NCBI RefSeq assembly: GCF_023101085.1
Contig: NZ_CP064703.1
Coordinates: 8,964,501 to 9,028,500 of the forward strand
DNA length: 64,000 nucleotides
Origin: Bradyrhizobium sp. 170
GTDB lineage: Bacteria; Pseudomonadota; Alphaproteobacteria; Rhizobiales; Xanthobacteraceae
Direction: 5' to 3'
Below the pieces are notes generated by a model. The model saw nothing but the letters and a program-made list of their open reading frames with translations. It had not been told where the DNA came from and made no database searches. Below are positions 45,751 through 55,007 of this stretch, piece after piece (position 1 is the first letter of the stretch; every line of letters starts with the position of its first letter). The translations under genes were made by a program, and so were the position numbers.

Positions 45751-47357
45751 TCCCAACCAGCAAATTCCGTATGGCGGGACTTTCGATCATCCTGGCCTGG
45801 GGCTGGAAGCGCGCGCTCATCGCGCTGGTCGCGGGCGCCTTGTCGGTGCTTGCGATGGCGCCGTTCAATGCCTGGCCGGTGCTGTTTGTGACCTTTCCGA
45901 TCGTGGTCTGGCTGATCGACGGGGCGGCGGCCGGAAAACGGCGCGGCGTGCCGGCGGCGGCGATGTCGGGCTTCTGGTTCGGGCTCGGCTATTTCGTGCC
46001 CGGGCTTTACTGGACCGGCAACGCCTTTCTGGTCGATGCGCCGACGTTCGCCTGGCTGATGCCGTTCGCAGTGCTCGGCCTGCCGGCCTACCTTGCCTTA
46101 TTCCCGGCGCTCGGCTTCGCGCTGGCGCGCCTGATCTGGACCCGGGATGCCTCGCGGGTGCTGGCGCTCGCGATCGGGCTCACGGTCAGTGAATGGCTGC
46201 GCGGCTATGTGCTGTCGGGCTTTCCCTGGAATGCCTTCGGCTACGCGCTGTCGGAGCCGCTGGCGCTGGCGCAGACGGCGTCGCTGATCGGGCTGTGGGG
46301 CATGACCTTCCTCAGCGTCGCGATCTTTGCCAGCCCGGCGGCGCTGATCGACGGGTCTTCGCGCGGCCGAAAGCCCTGGATCGCGCCGGTGGCGGCGCTA
46401 TCGCTGCTGGTGGCGATGGGTGTCTACGGCGCCCTGCGGCTGTCGCTGCAGCCGACCGAGTTGACCAAGGTCAAGCTGCGCATCATGCAGCCGAACCTGC
46501 AGCAGGACGTCAAATTCAACTACGCCGCCAAGGCGGAGGTGATGCAGAAATACCTGGCGCTCTCCGACCGCGCTTCGGGACCGCAATCCACCGGCGTGCG
46601 CGACGTGCAGATCCTGATCTGGCCGGAATCGGCTTTCCCGTTCTTCCTGACGCGGGAGGCGGACGCGATGGCGCAGATCGCGGAGCTCTTGCCCAAGGGC
46701 ACGGTGCTGATGACCGGCTCGGTGCGCGCCCCGGACGGATCGCCCGGCGCCCGCGTCAGCCGTGCCTACAACTCGATATATGTGATCGACCATGACGGTG
46801 GCGTGCTGTCGGTCTACGACAAGCTGCATCTGGTGCCGTTCGGCGAATATTTGCCGTTTCAGGAGTGGATGGAAAAGCTCGGTTTCGTGCAACTGACAAA
46901 GGTGCATGGCGGCTTCATTCCGGGCACGCAACGCCGCACGATGGAGATACCGAATGCGCCGCGCGCGCTACCGATGATTTGTTACGAAGCGATTTTTCCC
47001 GGAAATGTGGCAGCGCGTGACGACCGCCCCGGCTGGATCGTCAACCTGACCAATGACGGCTGGTTCGGAAATTCGACGGGCCCCTACCAGCACCTGCAGC
47101 AGGCACGGCTGCGTGCGATCGAAGAAGGGCTGCCGATGGTGCGCGCTGCCAACACCGGCATCTCCGCCGTCATCGATCCGTCGGGGCGGATTGTCGCACG
47201 GCTCGGCCTCGGTATCGAAGGCGTCCTGGATGCGAACCTGCCGTCGTCGCTGCCGCCGACGATTTATGCTCGTCTTGGAGATATCCCGGCTGCCATGATC
47301 GTGGCCGCCGCCCTGCTGGTCATCGTCAGGCGCCGTGCTGCAAAGCACGCTGCCTGA
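45747..47357 (+). CDS. lnt: Apolipoprotein N-acyltransferase
   Basis: Lnt adds the third acyl chain to the N-terminal Cys of lipoproteins in the inner membrane. The 536-aa protein has seven or eight N-terminal helices and a periplasmic nitrilase domain. The catalytic triad is visible: Glu in LIWPESAFPFF, Lys in VYDKLHLVPFGEYLP and Cys in PMICYEAIFP. WIVNLTNDGWFGNSTGPYQHLQQARLRAIE is the conserved lid region. The start is GTG, overlapping the corC stop. It is the last gene of the miaB-lnt run. Confidence 0.97.
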   Translation: MIPTSKFRMAGLSIILAWGWKRALIALVAGALSVLAMAPFNAWPVLFVTFPIVVWLIDGAAAGKRRGVPAAAMSGFWFGLGYFVPGLYWTGNAFLVDAPTFAWLMPFAVLGLPAYLALFPALGFALARLIWTRDASRVLALAIGLTVSEWLRGYVLSGFPWNAFGYALSEPLALAQTASLIGLWGMTFLSVAIFASPAALIDGSSRGRKPWIAPVAALSLLVAMGVYGALRLSLQPTELTKVKLRIMQPNLQQDVKFNYAAKAEVMQKYLALSDRASGPQSTGVRDVQILIWPESAFPFFLTREADAMAQIAELLPKGTVLMTGSVRAPDGSPGARVSRAYNSIYVIDHDGGVLSVYDKLHLVPFGEYLPFQEWMEKLGFVQLTKVHGGFIPGTQRRTMEIPNAPRALPMICYEAIFPGNVAARDDRPGWIVNLTNDGWFGNSTGPYQHLQQARLRAIEEGLPMVRAANTGISAVIDPSGRIVARLGLGIEGVLDANLPSSLPPTIYARLGDIPAAMIVAAALLVIVRRRAAKHAA

Positions 47358-47603
47358 TGTTTACGCGCCGCAGGTTGTTGCTGGTTTACTAAAAAACGCT
47401 TTCTGCGCGGTTCCACCAGTTGACAGACAGCCTGCGATTCGCTTTCTGCGGTTGCAAGCCAAGAACAACAACCAGTCACTTCATTGCTCAGATCGTCCCG
47501 CAATTCTACCCGATCCTTCGAGCAGGATATGACGGTCACGGCGCGCTGAGGCACAGTCCTTCCACTGCCTCATTCCCGGCGCGCGATCTCAGGAGCGATG
47601 CAG

Positions 47604-48020
47604 ATGTCCACCAAAGCGCCCAATCCGGTTGACAAATATGTCGGCAGCCGCGTCCGGATGCGCCGCATCATGCTGGGCATGAGCCAGGAAAAACTGGGCG
47701 AAGCGCTCGGCCTCACTTTCCAGCAGGTTCAGAAATACGAGAAAGGCACCAACCGGGTCGGCGCCAGCCGCCTGCAGCAGATCTCCGAGATATTGCAGGT
47801 ACCTGTGTCGTTTCTGTTCGATGGCGGGCCGAGCGGCGCGGTGAATGGCAACGGCTTCGGCGAAGGCGCCTCCCCGGCCTATGTGTCCGATTTCCTCGCT
47901 ACATCAGAGGGTCTCGCGCTGACGCGCGCGTTCACGCGCATCGGCGATTCCAAAATGCGGCGCTCGATCGTCGAGCTGGTCGAGCAGATCGCGGCGCGCG
48001 ACGGCCCCGACCCGCGCTGA
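47604..48020 (+). CDS. XRE family helix-turn-helix regulator
   Basis: This 138-aa regulator belongs to the Cro/CI-type group that sits next to lnt in alphaproteobacteria. The helix-turn-helix spans VRMRRIMLGMSQEKLGEALGLTFQQVQKYEKGTNRVGASRLQQISEIL (residues 18-66), followed by a glycine-rich linker and a helical C-terminus. Of two ATGs, the one at 47604 is chosen because AGGAG lies 8 bp upstream, whereas the first (47598) is only 2 bp from it. A candidate -35 (TTGACA) lies at 47420-47425, but the -10 is weak. Targets are unknown. Confidence 0.92.
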   Translation: MSTKAPNPVDKYVGSRVRMRRIMLGMSQEKLGEALGLTFQQVQKYEKGTNRVGASRLQQISEILQVPVSFLFDGGPSGAVNGNGFGEGASPAYVSDFLATSEGLALTRAFTRIGDSKMRRSIVELVEQIAARDGPDPR

Positions 48021-48120
48021 TTTTCATCCGCACCGGTTTGAGAATTTCGTATTCTGGAATATGCCATCATTTCCCGGTGCGAAATTGCGCATCTTGGAAT
48101 GACGCTGTATCGGATACGAC

Positions 48121-49248
48121 ATGACGACAGCCAATCCCTTCGATGCCACGCCGATCCTCGAGGGCATCCGCCGCTGGGTCGAGATCGAGACCCCGACCGA
48201 AGCCCCCGAGCAGGTCAACAAGCTCGCCGACCTCGTCGCGCAAGGCTATCGCGGCCTGCCCGCCACCGTGGAGCGGATCGCCGGGCACTCCGGCTGCGGC
48301 GATCATCTGGCGGCGCGCTCGTCTTGGGGGCAAGACGCACCGGGAATCCTGGTGCTGAGCCATCTCGATACGGTGCATCCGCGTGGATTCATCGAGCGCC
48401 TACCGTTCCGGATCGATGGCGACAGTGCCTTCGGCCCGGGCATCTACGACATGAAGGGCGGCGCCTACCTCGCCTATCATGCGTTTCGGCAAGTTTGCGC
48501 CGACGGCGCGCGGCCGCCGCTCGGCATCACCCAGCTCTATGTCTCCGATGAGGAGATCGGCAGCCCGACCTCGCGCACGCTGATCGAGGCCGAGGGGAAA
48601 AAGGCGAAATATGTGCTGGTCACCGAACCGGCGCGCGACGGCGGCAAGATCGTGACGGGGCGCAAGGGCGTCGGGCGCTTTGAGGTCTTCATCAAGGGCG
48701 TGCCCTCGCATGCCGGCACCAGGCCCGAGGACGGCCGCAGCGCCATCCGCGAACTCGGCAATGTCATTCAAACGCTGGAGGCAATGAACGATCTGGCGCG
48801 CGGCATCACCGTCAATGTCGGCGTCGTCAGAGGCGGCACAAAGCCGAATGTGGTCGCAGAGGAGGCCTATGCCGAGGTCGATTTGCGCGTGCCGACGATA
48901 TCGGATTCCGACGAACTCACGGCGAAAATCCTCAACCTGAAATCACGTACCGAGGGCGTCACCGTCAAGGTGATCGGCGAGTTGAACCGCCCTCCTTACG
49001 AGAAGAGCAATGCCGGCGCCGCGCTCTACGAGCATGCCAGGACGATTGCGGCGGAGATCGGTTTTGATCTGGTCGATACGTCGACCGGCGGCGGCTCCGA
49101 CGGCAATTTCACCGCGCCGCATACCGCAACGCTGGACGGGCTCGGCGTCGACGGCCAGGGCGCGCATACCCATTACGAGCAGATGTACATCTCCTCGATC
49201 GAGCCGAGGGCGCGGCTGTTGTACCAGCTGTACCAGACGCTGCGATGA
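48121..49248 (+). CDS. M20 family metallopeptidase (glutamate carboxypeptidase/ArgE/DapE-like)
   Basis: This 375-aa zinc-dependent M20 peptidase has the first metal motif in VLSHLDTVHP (His/Asp near residue 81), the second Asp in GPGIYDMKGGAYLAYHAF, and the Glu pair in QLYVSDEEIGSP. The dimerisation domain is around VGRFEVFIKGVPSHAGTRPEDGRSA, and the last ligand His is in TLDGLGVDGQGAHTHYEQM. It most resembles carboxypeptidase G2 and acetylornithine deacetylase relatives; the substrate is open. The stop overlaps the trmB start (ATGA). In other alphaproteobacteria this slot is commonly metK. Confidence 0.92.
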   Translation: MTTANPFDATPILEGIRRWVEIETPTEAPEQVNKLADLVAQGYRGLPATVERIAGHSGCGDHLAARSSWGQDAPGILVLSHLDTVHPRGFIERLPFRIDGDSAFGPGIYDMKGGAYLAYHAFRQVCADGARPPLGITQLYVSDEEIGSPTSRTLIEAEGKKAKYVLVTEPARDGGKIVTGRKGVGRFEVFIKGVPSHAGTRPEDGRSAIRELGNVIQTLEAMNDLARGITVNVGVVRGGTKPNVVAEEAYAEVDLRVPTISDSDELTAKILNLKSRTEGVTVKVIGELNRPPYEKSNAGAALYEHARTIAAEIGFDLVDTSTGGGSDGNFTAPHTATLDGLGVDGQGAHTHYEQMYISSIEPRARLLYQLYQTLR

Positions 49249-49988
49249 TATCAGCACCGCGTGATACCGCCGACCGCGACGCGCCGCCTGATGATGGCGC
49301 GTCGGCACATGCGCACGGCTCGTTCTTCGGCCGCCGCAAGGGTCACAAGCTCCGCATCCATCAGGCCGACCTGATCGACAATCTGCTGCCGCATCTGGCG
49401 CTCGACATCACAGCGCCCGCGCCGGCGCGTCTCGCCGATCTCTTCGAAGGCGAGATCGAGGACGTCAGGCTCGAAATCGGATTCGGCGGCGGCGAACATC
49501 TGATCGCGGAGGCGCAAGCCTTTCCCAACATCGGATTCATCGGCTGCGAGCCCTATGTCAACGGCATGGCCAAAATCCTGACGCAGATCGAGGCACACCA
49601 CATCGGCAACATTCGCCTCTATGCCGGCGACGCCGCGGAATTGCTGGCCTGGGCGCCGGCGCAATCGCTGGCGCGGATCGACCTGATCCATCCTGATCCC
49701 TGGCCGAAGCGGCGGCACTGGAAGCGGCGCTTCGTGCAGGACGCTACCGTCAACGCAATGGCGCGCATCCTGAAAGACGGCGGCGAATTTCGCTTCGTCA
49801 GCGACATCGACGATTACTGCGCCTGGACGCTGGCGCATCTGATGCGCAGCCCCGATTTTCTCTGGACCGCCGAACGCGCCATTGACTGGCAAAAGCCGTG
49901 GGATGCCTACACCATGACGCGCTACGGCCGCAAAGCCGAACGCGAGGGACGTGTCGCGGCGTATCTGCGGTTTCGGCGGGTCGGGTAA
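49245..49988 (+). CDS. trmB: tRNA (guanine-N7-)-methyltransferase
   Basis: TrmB methylates G46 of tRNA using SAM. The 247-aa protein has an N-terminal basic tail (HGSFFGRRKGHKLRIHQADLIDNLLP), the SAM-binding motif VRLEIGFGGGEHLIAEA near residue 82, GFIGCEPYVNGMAKIL, and the catalytic DLIHPDPWPKRRHWKRRFVQ signature. It overlaps the M20 peptidase stop by 4 bp, so translation is probably coupled. It normally precedes rimP; here 1.5 kb including a divergent gene separates them. Confidence 0.96.
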   Translation: MISAPRDTADRDAPPDDGASAHAHGSFFGRRKGHKLRIHQADLIDNLLPHLALDITAPAPARLADLFEGEIEDVRLEIGFGGGEHLIAEAQAFPNIGFIGCEPYVNGMAKILTQIEAHHIGNIRLYAGDAAELLAWAPAQSLARIDLIHPDPWPKRRHWKRRFVQDATVNAMARILKDGGEFRFVSDIDDYCAWTLAHLMRSPDFLWTAERAIDWQKPWDAYTMTRYGRKAEREGRVAAYLRFRRVG

Positions 49989-49991
49989 TCC

Positions 49992-50118
49992 GTCATTCCG
50001 GGGCGTGCGCAGCACGAGCTACGATGTGCAATTGCACATCAGAGAATCCATCAGGCGGCATTCTCAAGCAGAGAAATGGATTCCGGGTTCGCGACTTCGT
50101 CGCGCCCCAGAATGACGG
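49992..50118. repeat. Inverted repeat (CATTCCGGGGCG family), long copy
   Basis: GTCATTCCGGGGCG at the left faces CGCCCCAGAATGACGG at the right about 95 bases apart, immediately after trmB. A short internal palindrome (TGTGCAATTGCACA) lies near 50026-50039. It probably terminates trmB transcription. Confidence 0.7.
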
Positions 50119-50125
50119 AGAGAGG

Positions 50126-50233
50126 TCAGTCCTTCGCTGCCTCCTCCATCATCGCCTTCTTCGCGTCCGTCGCTTCCCACACCATGCGCTTGCCACGTTC
50201 ACGGCCCAGCAACTCGATCGGATGGCAATTCAC
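50126..50233 (-). CDS. Possible 35-aa small ORF
   Basis: A short frame on the minus strand starts at GTG (50231-50233), right after an in-frame TGA, and ends at TGA (50126-50128). The translation (V/M)NCHPIELLGRERGKRM followed by VWEATDAKKAMMEEAAKD is polar, ends in an amphipathic helix and has a balanced composition unlike the arginine-rich frame shadows nearby. It lies between two dispersed repeats. No clear ribosome binding site is seen, so it could also be the remaining 3' end of a decayed gene. Confidence 0.35.
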   Translation of the reverse strand: MNCHPIELLGRERGKRMVWEATDAKKAMMEEAAKD

Positions 50234-50276
50234 TCACACTGTCATTGCCTGCGACAAACGTGAAGCGTTTGCGCAA

Positions 50277-50350
50277 GGGAGCAACGCGACGAAGCAATCC
50301 ATCGCTCGGCAAGCGGGGAGATGGATTGCTTCGCTTCGCTCGCAATGACG
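50277..50350. repeat. Inverted repeat (GCGAAGCAATCC family), second copy
   Basis: The arms GCAACGCGACGAAGCAATCC and GGATTGCTTCGCTTCGCTCGC match the copy at 17758-17829. It lies just 3' of the DUF2336 gene and may serve as its terminator. Confidence 0.8.
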
Positions 50351-50369
50351 GAGAGGGCCGGAGGCCGGA

Positions 50370-51452
50370 TTACCGCGTCTTCCAGAACGCGACGACGCGC
50401 TGGGCGGTCGAGGGCATCAGGCGAACGTAATTGACCCGCGCGCTTTCGATGTCGGCGGGGGATGCTGTTCGGTTCGGACCTAGCCGAAGCAGGATCAGCG
50501 CGCGCACGGTCGCCCATTCGATATCGATGGATTTCCCGGCGATCAGGATCGGATCGTAGCGATCGCCGCTGATCAGGCCGTCGAGGGTTTCGATCTTGAC
50601 GCCGGTCATCGCCGACAGCGCGGCGACCGACTCCTCGTATTTGAAGGCCCTTGCAAAATTGAGCAATGCGCCTTCGCCGAGCATGCCTTCGCGATGGAGC
50701 TTCAGCACGGTGCGCTGCGCAGGCATAAAGTCGCGCCGCTCCTCGCGTTCGGACGGGCCGGTGATGGCAGTCATCGCCTGCTTGATGTCGGCCTGCCGTT
50801 CGGGCTTGACGACCTGGAACAGGCGGCGGCGGACGACGTCGATGGAGCCGGAGAGCAGCTCCTTCAAATGGTCAGACGACAGATCGTCGCGCTGGCCGAG
50901 CCTGATCGTCAGCACGCCATCCTGGCCGGCGCGCTTGATCAGCGTCGAATAGCTGTCCGACGAGAAGGCTGCGCCCGCATTGCCGGCGGCACGCCTGACG
51001 ACGTCGCGTTCGCCGCGGGCGACGATGATTTCGGTGAGATCGGTTGAAAGCGTCGGCCGTTCCGCCATCGCCAGTAGGTGACCCTGGCCCTTAACGGACG
51101 CGATTTCGATCAGCATCTTTTCGTCGATGAGCGGCGAGCGGCGCAGCAGCGGGCCTGCGATGGAAATTTCATCGTCATGGGCGAGCTGACCGACCAAACC
51201 ACGCGGCGCGTTCGCCAGCATCGACAAGCGCTCGGCCAGTTCGGCGCGCTCGGCAAGCTCGGCATGGGGGACGAGACTGGTCAGGACACCGTCGAACAGA
51301 TCGACATGATCGGAGCGGAAGCTCGCAGCACCCTGCAGGAAAAGCTCGCTGATGCGGCGCGCGGCATCGGCGCGGCGCTTGGGGTCGCCACGACTGACAA
51401 TGTCGTCGAGTTCCGGGATCAGCGATGGTGAAATTATCATAAACCCACTCAA
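50370..51452 (-). CDS. DUF2336 family protein
   Basis: This 360-aa, mostly helical protein matches the alphaproteobacterial DUF2336 group. It opens with IISPSLIPELDDIVSRGDPKRRADAARRISELFLQGA and has a repeated helical pattern (LARRLSMLANAP-like and ISIAGPLLRRSPLIDEKMLIEIASVKGQGHLLAMAERPTLS) resembling HEAT-like repeats. There is no signal peptide or catalytic motif. Its cellular role is unknown. It is divergent from the rimP operon, so the two may share the 51453-51768 control region. Confidence 0.85.
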   Translation of the reverse strand: MSGFMIISPSLIPELDDIVSRGDPKRRADAARRISELFLQGAASFRSDHVDLFDGVLTSLVPHAELAERAELAERLSMLANAPRGLVGQLAHDDEISIAGPLLRRSPLIDEKMLIEIASVKGQGHLLAMAERPTLSTDLTEIIVARGERDVVRRAAGNAGAAFSSDSYSTLIKRAGQDGVLTIRLGQRDDLSSDHLKELLSGSIDVVRRRLFQVVKPERQADIKQAMTAITGPSEREERRDFMPAQRTVLKLHREGMLGEGALLNFARAFKYEESVAALSAMTGVKIETLDGLISGDRYDPILIAGKSIDIEWATVRALILLRLGPNRTASPADIESARVNYVRLMPSTAQRVVAFWKTR

Positions 51453-51567
51453 ACGGGCCTGAATTGGCTGGTTTTCGGGAAATCTAGGCAGGGTTCGTGA
51501 ATGAACGGTTAGACTTTGCTTCCGCTCGCAAAGCTTGGCAAAATCGGACTTAACGGGATCGCGGGCC

Positions 51568-51596
51568 TTGTCGGATTGCGCAAAAAGCGCTATATC
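51568..51596 (+). promoter_or_regulatory. Predicted sigma-70-type promoter of the rimP operon
   Basis: TTGTCG (51568-51573) and TATATC (51591-51596) are separated by exactly 17 bp. The predicted start of transcription is near 51603, about 30 bp before the leader terminator and 165-180 bp before rimP. Confidence 0.55.
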
Positions 51597-51631
51597 CGCG
51601 GCAACTTATGGTTCTCATACGATCGCGTATT

Positions 51632-51663
51632 GAGAGTGGGCCCCCCGGGACCCGCTCTTTTTT
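51632..51663 (+). terminator. Intrinsic terminator in the rimP-nusA operon leader
   Basis: GAGAGTGGG pairs with CCCGCTCTT (nine pairs including G-U, with a short GC extension inside), followed at once by six T residues (51658-51663). It lies in the untranslated leader, between the predicted promoter and rimP, so it may work as an attenuator rather than an end-of-gene terminator. Further G/C-rich inverted repeats (GGCCC/GGGCC, GGTTC/GAACC) fill 51675-51750. Confidence 0.65.
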
Positions 51664-51780
51664 ATTACCTGAACGAGCCCGGCCCAGAAGGGCCTTAAAG
51701 GCGCGGTTCGGGGAACCGGCCGGACCGCCGGTTAAGGCCCGGCCTAAACCCATGCAAGTAAGACACTTTTGACCCTGGAC

Positions 51781-52560
51781 ATGACCGATCCAACTGCTGG
51801 TTCCGTGGATGCCGACCTCTTGGCCGAGCCCCGTCTCGTCGTCGAGCCGGGCGCGGCCGCGCGGGTATCGGCGGTGGCCGGCCCGGTTTTGCAGGGAATG
51901 GGCTATCGGCTGGTCCGGATCAAGATTTCAGGCGAGGCCGGCTGCACCGTCCAGATCATGGCCGAGCGGCCTGATGGTACGATGCAGATCGAGGATTGCG
52001 AGGCGATCTCGCGGGCGCTGTCGCCGGTGCTCGACGTCGCCGACCCGATCGACCGCGCCTACCGGCTTGAGATATCCTCGCCGGGCATCGATCGCCCGCT
52101 GGTGCGCCGCTCCGATTTCGAGCGCTACGCCGGTCATCTCGTGAAGGTCGAGATGGCTGTCGCCCATGAAGGCCGCAAGCGTTTTCGCGGGCTCCTCGCA
52201 GGCTGCGAAGGCGATGCCGTGCGGCTACATCGGGATGACACACGCGCGGGCGAAGATGCCGACGTGCTGCTGGTGATGGAAGACATCTCCGACGCGCGGC
52301 TGGTTCTGACCGACGAACTGATTGCGGAATCGATGCGGCGCGGCAAGGCCGCCGAGCGCGAAATGAAGCAGAATCTCGGGCTGGCGCCGCCGCCTCCGCC
52401 GCACGCAAAGAAGAGCGATCCGGCCAGGAGCAACAAACCGAAGCCTAAGCCCGGCAAGAAGCCGGAGCCCAAAAAGCCCGAGCCGACCAATACCAAGAAA
52501 CACCGCCTTGCCGCAGAAAGACTGCGCCGAGGCGACCTCGATCCTACCGAAGGAGACTAG
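51781..52560 (+). CDS. rimP: Ribosome maturation factor RimP
   Basis: RimP helps 30S subunit assembly, especially around S12 and the central pseudoknot. The 259-aa form has the two family domains (residues 20-180: [29 protein letters not shown], then [18 protein letters not shown], the family signature) plus an unusually long Lys/Pro-rich C-terminal tail (residues 200-250). The ATG is used here; a TTG four codons earlier (51769) is an alternative. nusA starts 3 bp after the stop. Confidence 0.95.
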   Translation: MTDPTAGSVDADLLAEPRLVVEPGAAARVSAVAGPVLQGMGYRLVRIKISGEAGCTVQIMAERPDGTMQIEDCEAISRALSPVLDVADPIDRAYRLEISSPGIDRPLVRRSDFERYAGHLVKVEMAVAHEGRKRFRGLLAGCEGDAVRLHRDDTRAGEDADVLLVMEDISDARLVLTDELIAESMRRGKAAEREMKQNLGLAPPPPPHAKKSDPARSNKPKPKPGKKPEPKKPEPTNTKKHRLAAERLRRGDLDPTEGD

Positions 52561-52563
52561 GCC

Positions 52564-54174
52564 ATGGCCGTCAGTGCCAACAAACTCGAACTGCTGCAGA
52601 TCGCAGACGCGGTCGCCCGCGAAAAGTCGATCGACCGCGGGATCGTGATTGCTGCGATGGAAGACGCCATCGCCAAGGCGGCCCGCGCCCGTTACGGCAG
52701 CGAGACCGACGTTCACGCCGAGATCGACGCCAAGAAGGGTGAGCTGCGGCTGTCGCGCCACATGCTGGTCGTCGAGCAGGTCGAAAACTCCTCGAACCAG
52801 ATTTCGCTGGCGGACGCGCAGCGCGCCAATCCGGGCGCCCAGGTCGGCGACACCATCGCCGACACCCTGCCGCCGCTGGAATATGGCCGCATCGCCGCGC
52901 AATCCGCCAAGCAGGTGATCGTGCAGAAGGTGCGCGAGGCCGAGCGCGACCGGCAATACCAGGAATTCAAGGACCGCATCGGCGATATCGTCAACGGCGT
53001 CGTCAAGCGCGTCGAGTATGGCAGCGTGATCGTCGATCTCGGCCGCGGCGAAGCCATCATCCGCCGCGACGAAATGCTGCCGCGCGAGGTGTTCCGCAAC
53101 GGCGACCGCGTCCGCGCCTACATCTTCGATGTCCGCCGCGAAACCCGCGGACCGCAGATCTTCCTCTCCCGCACCCATCCGCAATTCATGGCAAAGCTGT
53201 TCGCGCAGGAAGTGCCGGAAATCTATGACGGCATCGTCGAGATCAAGGCGGTGGCCCGCGATCCCGGCTCGCGCGCGAAAATCGGCGTGATTTCAAGGGA
53301 TTCTTCGGTGGATCCGGTCGGCGCCTGCGTCGGCATGCGCGGCTCGCGCGTGCAGGCGGTGGTGAACGAACTGCAGGGCGAGAAGATCGACATCATTCCG
53401 TGGTCGCCCGACATCGCGACCTTCGTCGTCAACGCGCTGGCGCCTGCCGAAGTCGCCAAGGTCGTGATCGACGAGGACCGCGAGCGGATCGAGGTCGTGG
53501 TTCCCGACACCAACAACCAGCTGTCGCTGGCGATCGGCCGCCGCGGCCAGAACGTGCGCCTCGCCTCGCAGCTCACCGGCTGGGATATCGATATCCTCAC
53601 CGAGCAGGAAGAATCCGAGCGCCGCCAGGCCGATTTCGAGAACTCCACGCGGGTGTTCATGGAAGCGCTGAATGTCGACGAGGTGGTCGGCCAGTTGCTG
53701 GCGTCTGAAGGCTTTACTTCGGTCGAGGAACTCGCGCTGGTCGACGTCAAGGAACTGGCCGGGATCGAAGGCTTCGACGAGGAAACCGCCAACGAGCTGC
53801 AGAGCCGGGCCAAGGAATATCTGGAACAGCTCGAAACGGAGCTGGAAAACAAGCGTAAGGAGCTCGGCGTGGATGATGCTTTGAAGACGGTGCCCGGCGT
53901 GACCTCGAAGATGCTGGTCAAGTTCGGCGAGAACGATATCAAGTCGGTCGAGGATCTGGCGGGCTGTGCGACCGACGATCTGGTCGGCTGGACCGAGCGC
54001 AAGGAAGGCGGCGAGCCGACCAAGTACCCGGGCATTCTCGACGCCAACGAAATCTCGCGCGACGATGCCGAACGCATGATCATGCAGGCCCGCGTCATTG
54101 CCGGCTGGATCACCGAAGCGGAACTCGCCAAGCAATCCGAGGCGACCGAGACCACCGAAGACCAGACGGCGTAA
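52564..54174 (+). CDS. nusA: Transcription termination/antitermination factor NusA
   Basis: NusA binds RNA polymerase and affects pausing, termination and antitermination. The 536-aa protein has the N-terminal RNAP-binding domain, an S1 domain ([29 protein letters not shown], near 140-175), KH1 and KH2 ([26 protein letters not shown] and [23 protein letters not shown]), and C-terminal helix-hairpin-helix repeats ([26 protein letters not shown] and [26 protein letters not shown]). It is the second gene of the rimP operon. Confidence 0.98.
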   Translation: MAVSANKLELLQIADAVAREKSIDRGIVIAAMEDAIAKAARARYGSETDVHAEIDAKKGELRLSRHMLVVEQVENSSNQISLADAQRANPGAQVGDTIADTLPPLEYGRIAAQSAKQVIVQKVREAERDRQYQEFKDRIGDIVNGVVKRVEYGSVIVDLGRGEAIIRRDEMLPREVFRNGDRVRAYIFDVRRETRGPQIFLSRTHPQFMAKLFAQEVPEIYDGIVEIKAVARDPGSRAKIGVISRDSSVDPVGACVGMRGSRVQAVVNELQGEKIDIIPWSPDIATFVVNALAPAEVAKVVIDEDRERIEVVVPDTNNQLSLAIGRRGQNVRLASQLTGWDIDILTEQEESERRQADFENSTRVFMEALNVDEVVGQLLASEGFTSVEELALVDVKELAGIEGFDEETANELQSRAKEYLEQLETELENKRKELGVDDALKTVPGVTSKMLVKFGENDIKSVEDLAGCATDDLVGWTERKEGGEPTKYPGILDANEISRDDAERMIMQARVIAGWITEAELAKQSEATETTEDQTA

Positions 54175-54249
54175 TGCGGGTGTTCCGCAAAACCGAAAAC
54201 CTTTTCTGCGCGCAGACCGTGCGCAGATGACCGGAGCCACTAAACAGGC

Positions 54250-54930
54250 ATGCTCGCTTTGGCTGACCCCGATCTCGACAATGGGCCGCGGACCGACAAG
54301 TCCGCGACCATGCGGATGTGCGCGGTCAGCCGCGAGGTCCGCCCGATCGACGAGCTGATCCGGTTCGTGGTCGCCCCGTCGGGCGAAGTCATCCCCGATT
54401 TGAAGCGCAAGCTGCCCGGCCGCGGCCTTTGGGTCCAGGCCTCGCGCCGGACCGTTGCGGAAGCGGTGCGGCGTCACCAATTTAAGCGAGGGTTCAAGCG
54501 CGACGTTCGGGTCGCTACGACCCTTCCCGCCGATACCGAGGCGCTGCTGGAACGAAGCTGCACCGAGGCGCTGGCCATGGCGGCCAAGGCCGGCCAGGTC
54601 ATTTCCGGCTTTGCCAAGGTCGAGGGCCTGCTCGAACAGGGCAGGGCCGGCGCCCTGATTCACGCTTCCGACGGCGCGGCCGACGGAATCCGTAAATTGG
54701 ACGCTATCGCCGGGCAAAGGACCGGAAATATCGGTGAATCGCGCGGTTTACCGATCGTTACCGCTTTAACCTCGGCACAATTGGATTTGGCACTGGGGCG
54801 GTCAAATGTGATACATGCTGCGCTGCTCGCGGGCCCGGCGAGCAAAACGTTCCTGTCGCGCTGCCAGATCCTGGTTCGATACCGGATGGACGACGACGAC
54901 AAGACCGGGGATGGCGGCCAGAAATTCTGA
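54250..54930 (+). CDS. RNA-binding protein: YlxR (DUF448) fused to an L7Ae-like domain
   Basis: This 226-aa protein has an N-terminal YlxR domain (RMCAVSREVRPIDELIRFVVAP ... LPGRGLWVQASRRTVAEAVRR, residues 20-75) and a C-terminal part resembling L7Ae/L30e RNA-binding proteins (LAMAAKAGQVISGFAKVEGLLEQGRAGALIHASDGAADGIRKLDA, residues 105-160). This YlxR-L7Ae arrangement is common in alphaproteobacteria. It lies between nusA and infB. Its C-terminus ends in an acidic DDDD segment. Confidence 0.9.
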   Translation: MLALADPDLDNGPRTDKSATMRMCAVSREVRPIDELIRFVVAPSGEVIPDLKRKLPGRGLWVQASRRTVAEAVRRHQFKRGFKRDVRVATTLPADTEALLERSCTEALAMAAKAGQVISGFAKVEGLLEQGRAGALIHASDGAADGIRKLDAIAGQRTGNIGESRGLPIVTALTSAQLDLALGRSNVIHAALLAGPASKTFLSRCQILVRYRMDDDDKTGDGGQKF

Positions 54931-55007
54931 CTGACGAAGATTGGTTCCGAAGCCTTGCTTCAATGAATGTGCGGATACGCACACCGTAACGAGATTAGGA
55001 CTGCTGA

